Assembly: GCA_021568835.1 (NCBI GenBank) | Contig: JAKGSH010000010.1 | Location: 1,240,001 to 1,304,000 of the forward strand | Direction of reading: 5' to 3' | Length of the DNA: 64,000 nucleotides | Origin: Streptomyces sp. Tue 6430 | GTDB lineage: Bacteria; Actinomycetota; Actinomycetes; Streptomycetales; Streptomycetaceae | In this document: positions 62,188 to 64,000 of the stretch, one piece after another | Layout: each line of letters begins with the position of its first letter | How positions within the stretch are numbered: the first letter of the stretch is position 1 | Position numbers and translations under genes: made by a program | The notes under the pieces: model-generated | Told to the model about the DNA's origin: nothing | The model's input: the letters and a program-made list of their open reading frames with translations, nothing else | Database searches by the model: none

Positions 62188-62217
62188 ACCGTAACCCCGA
62201 CGAAAGGCTTACAGCAA
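62188..62217 (-). promoter_or_regulatory. Candidate amylopullulanase promoter with MalR-like half site
   Basis: Read on the minus strand, TTGCTG (62217-62212) and TACGGT (62193-62188) have an 18-bp spacer. The -35 lies in a CAGCAA/TTGCTG element like that upstream of the amylase gene, so maltose-type repression is inferred. Confidence 0.55.
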
Positions 62218-62260
62218 GGGTCGTGAAAGGCTCGGTAAGAAATTTCACGACCCTTGCTGT
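62211..62260. terminator. 18-bp inverted repeat between amylase and amylopullulanase
   Basis: Arms ACAGCAAGGGTCGTGAAA (62211-62228) and its exact complement (62243-62260) enclose a 14-nt loop. It can terminate the amylase mRNA and also carries CAGCAA/TTGCTG ends, so it may double as an operator. Confidence 0.8.
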
Positions 62261-62306
62261 CACACGGTCAGGTCACACGGTCAGGTCACGCGGTCAGGTC
62301 ACGCGG

Positions 62307-63680
62307 TCAGCAACTGGACTTGCCCGCGTAGACGGCCAGCGCCGCGTTGGCGCCGAGGGTGGCGGTGAGCTGGCCGCTCGAGTTGACCGTCACCGTCGTG
62401 TTGTTCTGCACGTTGCAGTACGTCCCGGCGGGCAGCGAGGTCTGGTAGGTCCGGCTCAGGGAACCGCTCTCGTGGTTGATCGCGACGAAGCCCTTGGAGC
62501 CCCGGCCGAAGGCGATCGCGTCGCCCCCGTTGTCCCACCAGTTGGTCACCGACTGGCCGCGGGTGGCGTTGCGGAAGGCGACCATGCGCTGGATCTCGGG
62601 CCAGGCGTGCTGGCACTTCCAGCCGTTCTGCCAGCAGGCGGTCACGGAGCCGCCGTTCGGCGGGCCGGCGTCCGTGTCGGAGAACTCGTAACCGGAGTTG
62701 ATGTCCGGGGCGCCGTAGGGCCAGGCCAGCATGAAGACGTTGGCCAGCGTGTAGGTGGCGCCGTCCTTGTAGCTGAGCGTGGAGCCGTTGCGCTCGGTGT
62801 CGTGGTTGTCGACGAAGACGCCGGAGACGGAGCTGTTCATGTAGCCCCAGCCCTCGCCGTAGTTCTTCAGGTAGGCGAGGTTCTCGTTGTTGAAGACCCG
62901 CTTGAGGTCGTAGGCGTACCGGAACTCCTGGACGTCGCCGTTGCCGGTGTACTCGGTGGGCTGGACGGCCTCGCCGCTGCCGTAGATGACCTCCTGCTTC
63001 CAGTACACCGACGGGTTGCTCAGCCGGGACTTGATGTTCGCGAGGTCGGCGGCCGCGATGTGCTTGGCGCCGTCGACGCGGAAGCCGTCGACGCCGAGGG
63101 AGAGCAGGTCGTTCAGGTACCTGGCGATGGCCCCGCGGACGTAGTCCTCGCCGGTGTCGAGGTCGGCGAGGCCGACCAGTTCGCAGTTCTGGACGTTCCA
63201 GCGGTCGGCGTAGTTGGTGACCTGGGAGGTGCAGTTGTCGAAGTCGTACGAGGAGTACAGGCCGGGGTAGTTGTACTTCGTGTACGACGAGCCGCCGGTG
63301 CCGGTGCCGCTGCCCGCGGACATGTGGTTGACGACCGCGTCGGCGACGACCTTCACACCGGCCGCGTGGCAGGTGTTCACCATGTTCTGGAAGGCCGCGC
63401 GGTCGCCGAGGCGTCCGGCGATCTTGTAGCTGACCGGCTGGTACGACGTCCACCACTGCGCGCCCTGTATGTGCTCGGCGGGCGGGGAGACCTGCACGTA
63501 TCCGTAGCCGGCGGGGCCGAGGGTGTTGGCGCACTCCCTGGCGACGGAGGCGAAGTTCCACTCGAAGAGGACGGCGGTGACGTCCTTGGTGCCGGGCGGG
63601 GAGGCCTGCGCCAAGGACGGGGTCATGACAAGGGCGGCGGCCGAGAGGGCCAGCGCCCCCGAGAGGGTTCTGCGTGCCAT
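62307..63680 (-). CDS. Secreted alpha-amylase (GH13)
   Basis: The 457-residue protein starts [19 protein letters not shown] with a signal peptide cut near AQA-SPP. Catalytic motifs are [21 protein letters not shown] (nucleophile Asp), the acid Glu in [10 protein letters not shown] and [11 protein letters not shown]. The C-terminal beta domain has [18 protein letters not shown] and a final GKSSC with paired cysteines. Actinobacterial secreted amylases have this form. AAGGAA precedes the ATG. The product would act with the amylopullulanase on starch. Confidence 0.96.
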   Translation of the reverse strand: MARRTLSGALALSAAALVMTPSLAQASPPGTKDVTAVLFEWNFASVARECANTLGPAGYGYVQVSPPAEHIQGAQWWTSYQPVSYKIAGRLGDRAAFQNMVNTCHAAGVKVVADAVVNHMSAGSGTGTGGSSYTKYNYPGLYSSYDFDNCTSQVTNYADRWNVQNCELVGLADLDTGEDYVRGAIARYLNDLLSLGVDGFRVDGAKHIAAADLANIKSRLSNPSVYWKQEVIYGSGEAVQPTEYTGNGDVQEFRYAYDLKRVFNNENLAYLKNYGEGWGYMNSSVSGVFVDNHDTERNGSTLSYKDGATYTLANVFMLAWPYGAPDINSGYEFSDTDAGPPNGGSVTACWQNGWKCQHAWPEIQRMVAFRNATRGQSVTNWWDNGGDAIAFGRGSKGFVAINHESGSLSRTYQTSLPAGTYCNVQNNTTVTVNSSGQLTATLGANAALAVYAGKSSC

Positions 63681-63717
63681 GTGGGGTTCCTTCGACGTTG
63701 AAGGGTGTTGAAGATTC

Positions 63718-63737
63718 TTGCTGAAAGATTCCAGCAA
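63718..63737 (-). promoter_or_regulatory. Palindromic operator upstream of alpha-amylase (putative MalR site)
   Basis: TTGCTG-AAAGATTC-CAGCAA is a 6-bp inverted repeat with 8-nt centre, 38 bases before the amylase start, with a further CTTGC half site at 63739-63743. It resembles the elements bound by the LacI-type maltose repressor in Streptomyces, as I recall it. Confidence 0.65.
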
Positions 63738-63761
63738 CCTTGCGGTGACGCAGATGTTAAA

Positions 63762-63789
63762 GGCCCGCTGCCTGAAAAGGCAGCGGGCC
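63762..63789 (-). terminator. Terminator of the gene to the right
   Basis: An 11-bp stem GGCCCGCTGCC/GGCAGCGGGCC with TGAAAA loop. On the minus strand it is followed by TTTAAC. The rest of 63790-63955 is tandem CCGGTCC-type repeat with no gene. Confidence 0.8.
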
Positions 63790-63920
63790 GGGAGAAGTTG
63801 ATGCAAGAAGTTTCGCGGGACCGTCAGGCCGTGGCGGACCGGACCGTCAGGTCACGTCGGAGCGAACCGGACCGAATCGGTCCGGTCTGGTCCGCTCCGG
63901 TCCGCTCCGGTCCGGACCGG

Positions 63921-63973
63921 CAGGCCGTGGCGAACCGTCAGTCCGTGGCGAACCGTCAGTCCGTGGCGAACCA
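63921..63973. repeat. 18-bp tandem repeat at the end of the right-edge gene
   Basis: CAGTCCGTGGCGAACCGT is present in three near-exact copies. The rightmost contains the stop codon of the partial gene, so the repeat duplicated its 3' end. Confidence 0.85.
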
Positions 63974-64000
63974 CACCGTGGTGTCCGCCGGAAGCCCCGT
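63956..64000 (-). CDS. C-terminal end of a probable alpha-glucosidase
   Basis: Only 14 codons and a stop remain: TGLPADTTVWFATD. The LPADTTVW ending resembles the end of GH13 alpha-glucosidases, and the next gene toward maltose-uptake genes in Streptomyces is an alpha-glucosidase as I recall. The family call is a guess from the short tail and context. The terminator at 63762-63789 fits a gene ending here. Confidence 0.45.
   Translation of the reverse strand, partial: TGLPADTTVWFATD

Overview
The window looks like chromosomal core sequence of a Streptomyces species. It is extremely GC-rich with strong third-position G/C bias. GTG starts are frequent and one CTG start is likely. Many genes have a -10 box directly against the start codon (leaderless transcripts). 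From memory the gene order matches the S. coelicolor region around SCO2165-SCO2228; I could not check this. No phage, integrase, transposase, tRNA, rRNA or CRISPR array was seen, and there is no classical biosynthetic gene cluster.

Layout. 1-3.5 kb: a partial RND transporter, then a psp-type envelope-stress block (two-component pair, pspAA, pspA). 3.8-11.1 kb: a DUF3043 membrane protein, two methyltransferases and three cobalamin lower-loop genes (cobU fused to a metallo-beta-lactamase-like domain, cobT, cobS), then a GH114-like lipoprotein. 12.2-21.7 kb: pepA, then a pyruvate dehydrogenase block (lpd, lipoyl E2, a GntR regulator, aceE). 21.9-29.6 kb: a WYL regulator, small proteins, a PGRP amidase, a GNAT, an SDR epimerase, an FAD oxidoreductase and a TPR regulator. 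29.9-31.8 kb: lipB-lipA, which make the lipoyl cofactor the E2 needs. 32-35.8 kb: DUF4191, RDD and glnA. 35.9-43.5 kb: a CapA-like protein, an htpX-pspAB pair, an alpha/beta-hydrolase fused to an APH-type kinase, DUF2252 and an ArsC-like protein. 43.6-53.3 kb: secreted or membrane proteins, glnII, a 40-codon leaderless ORF, a winged-helix regulator, a second SDR, a two-component pair and a DUF1996 protein. 53.4-64 kb: a sigma-like membrane protein, TetR, a tautomerase, then starch genes (amylopullulanase, alpha-amylase, tail of a probable alpha-glucosidase).

How the parts connect. Nitrogen: glnA (GSI) and glnII each carry two GlnR-type boxes exactly 22 bp apart. Carbon: a 17-nt palindrome sits inside the aceE promoter next to a GntR gene. 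CAGCAA/TTGCTG operator-like pairs sit upstream of both the amylase and the amylopullulanase. Envelope: pspA/pspAA with a two-component system, plus a separate htpX-pspAB pair, make a dispersed Psp system.

Data quality matters here. At least 11 genes are broken by 18 single-base G/C losses in short homopolymers, and one more by loss of a 7-bp tandem copy. Broken genes include lpd and aceE. Adding the missing bases restores every frame exactly, so most are probably sequence or assembly errors. I annotate these as single genes and give the break positions.
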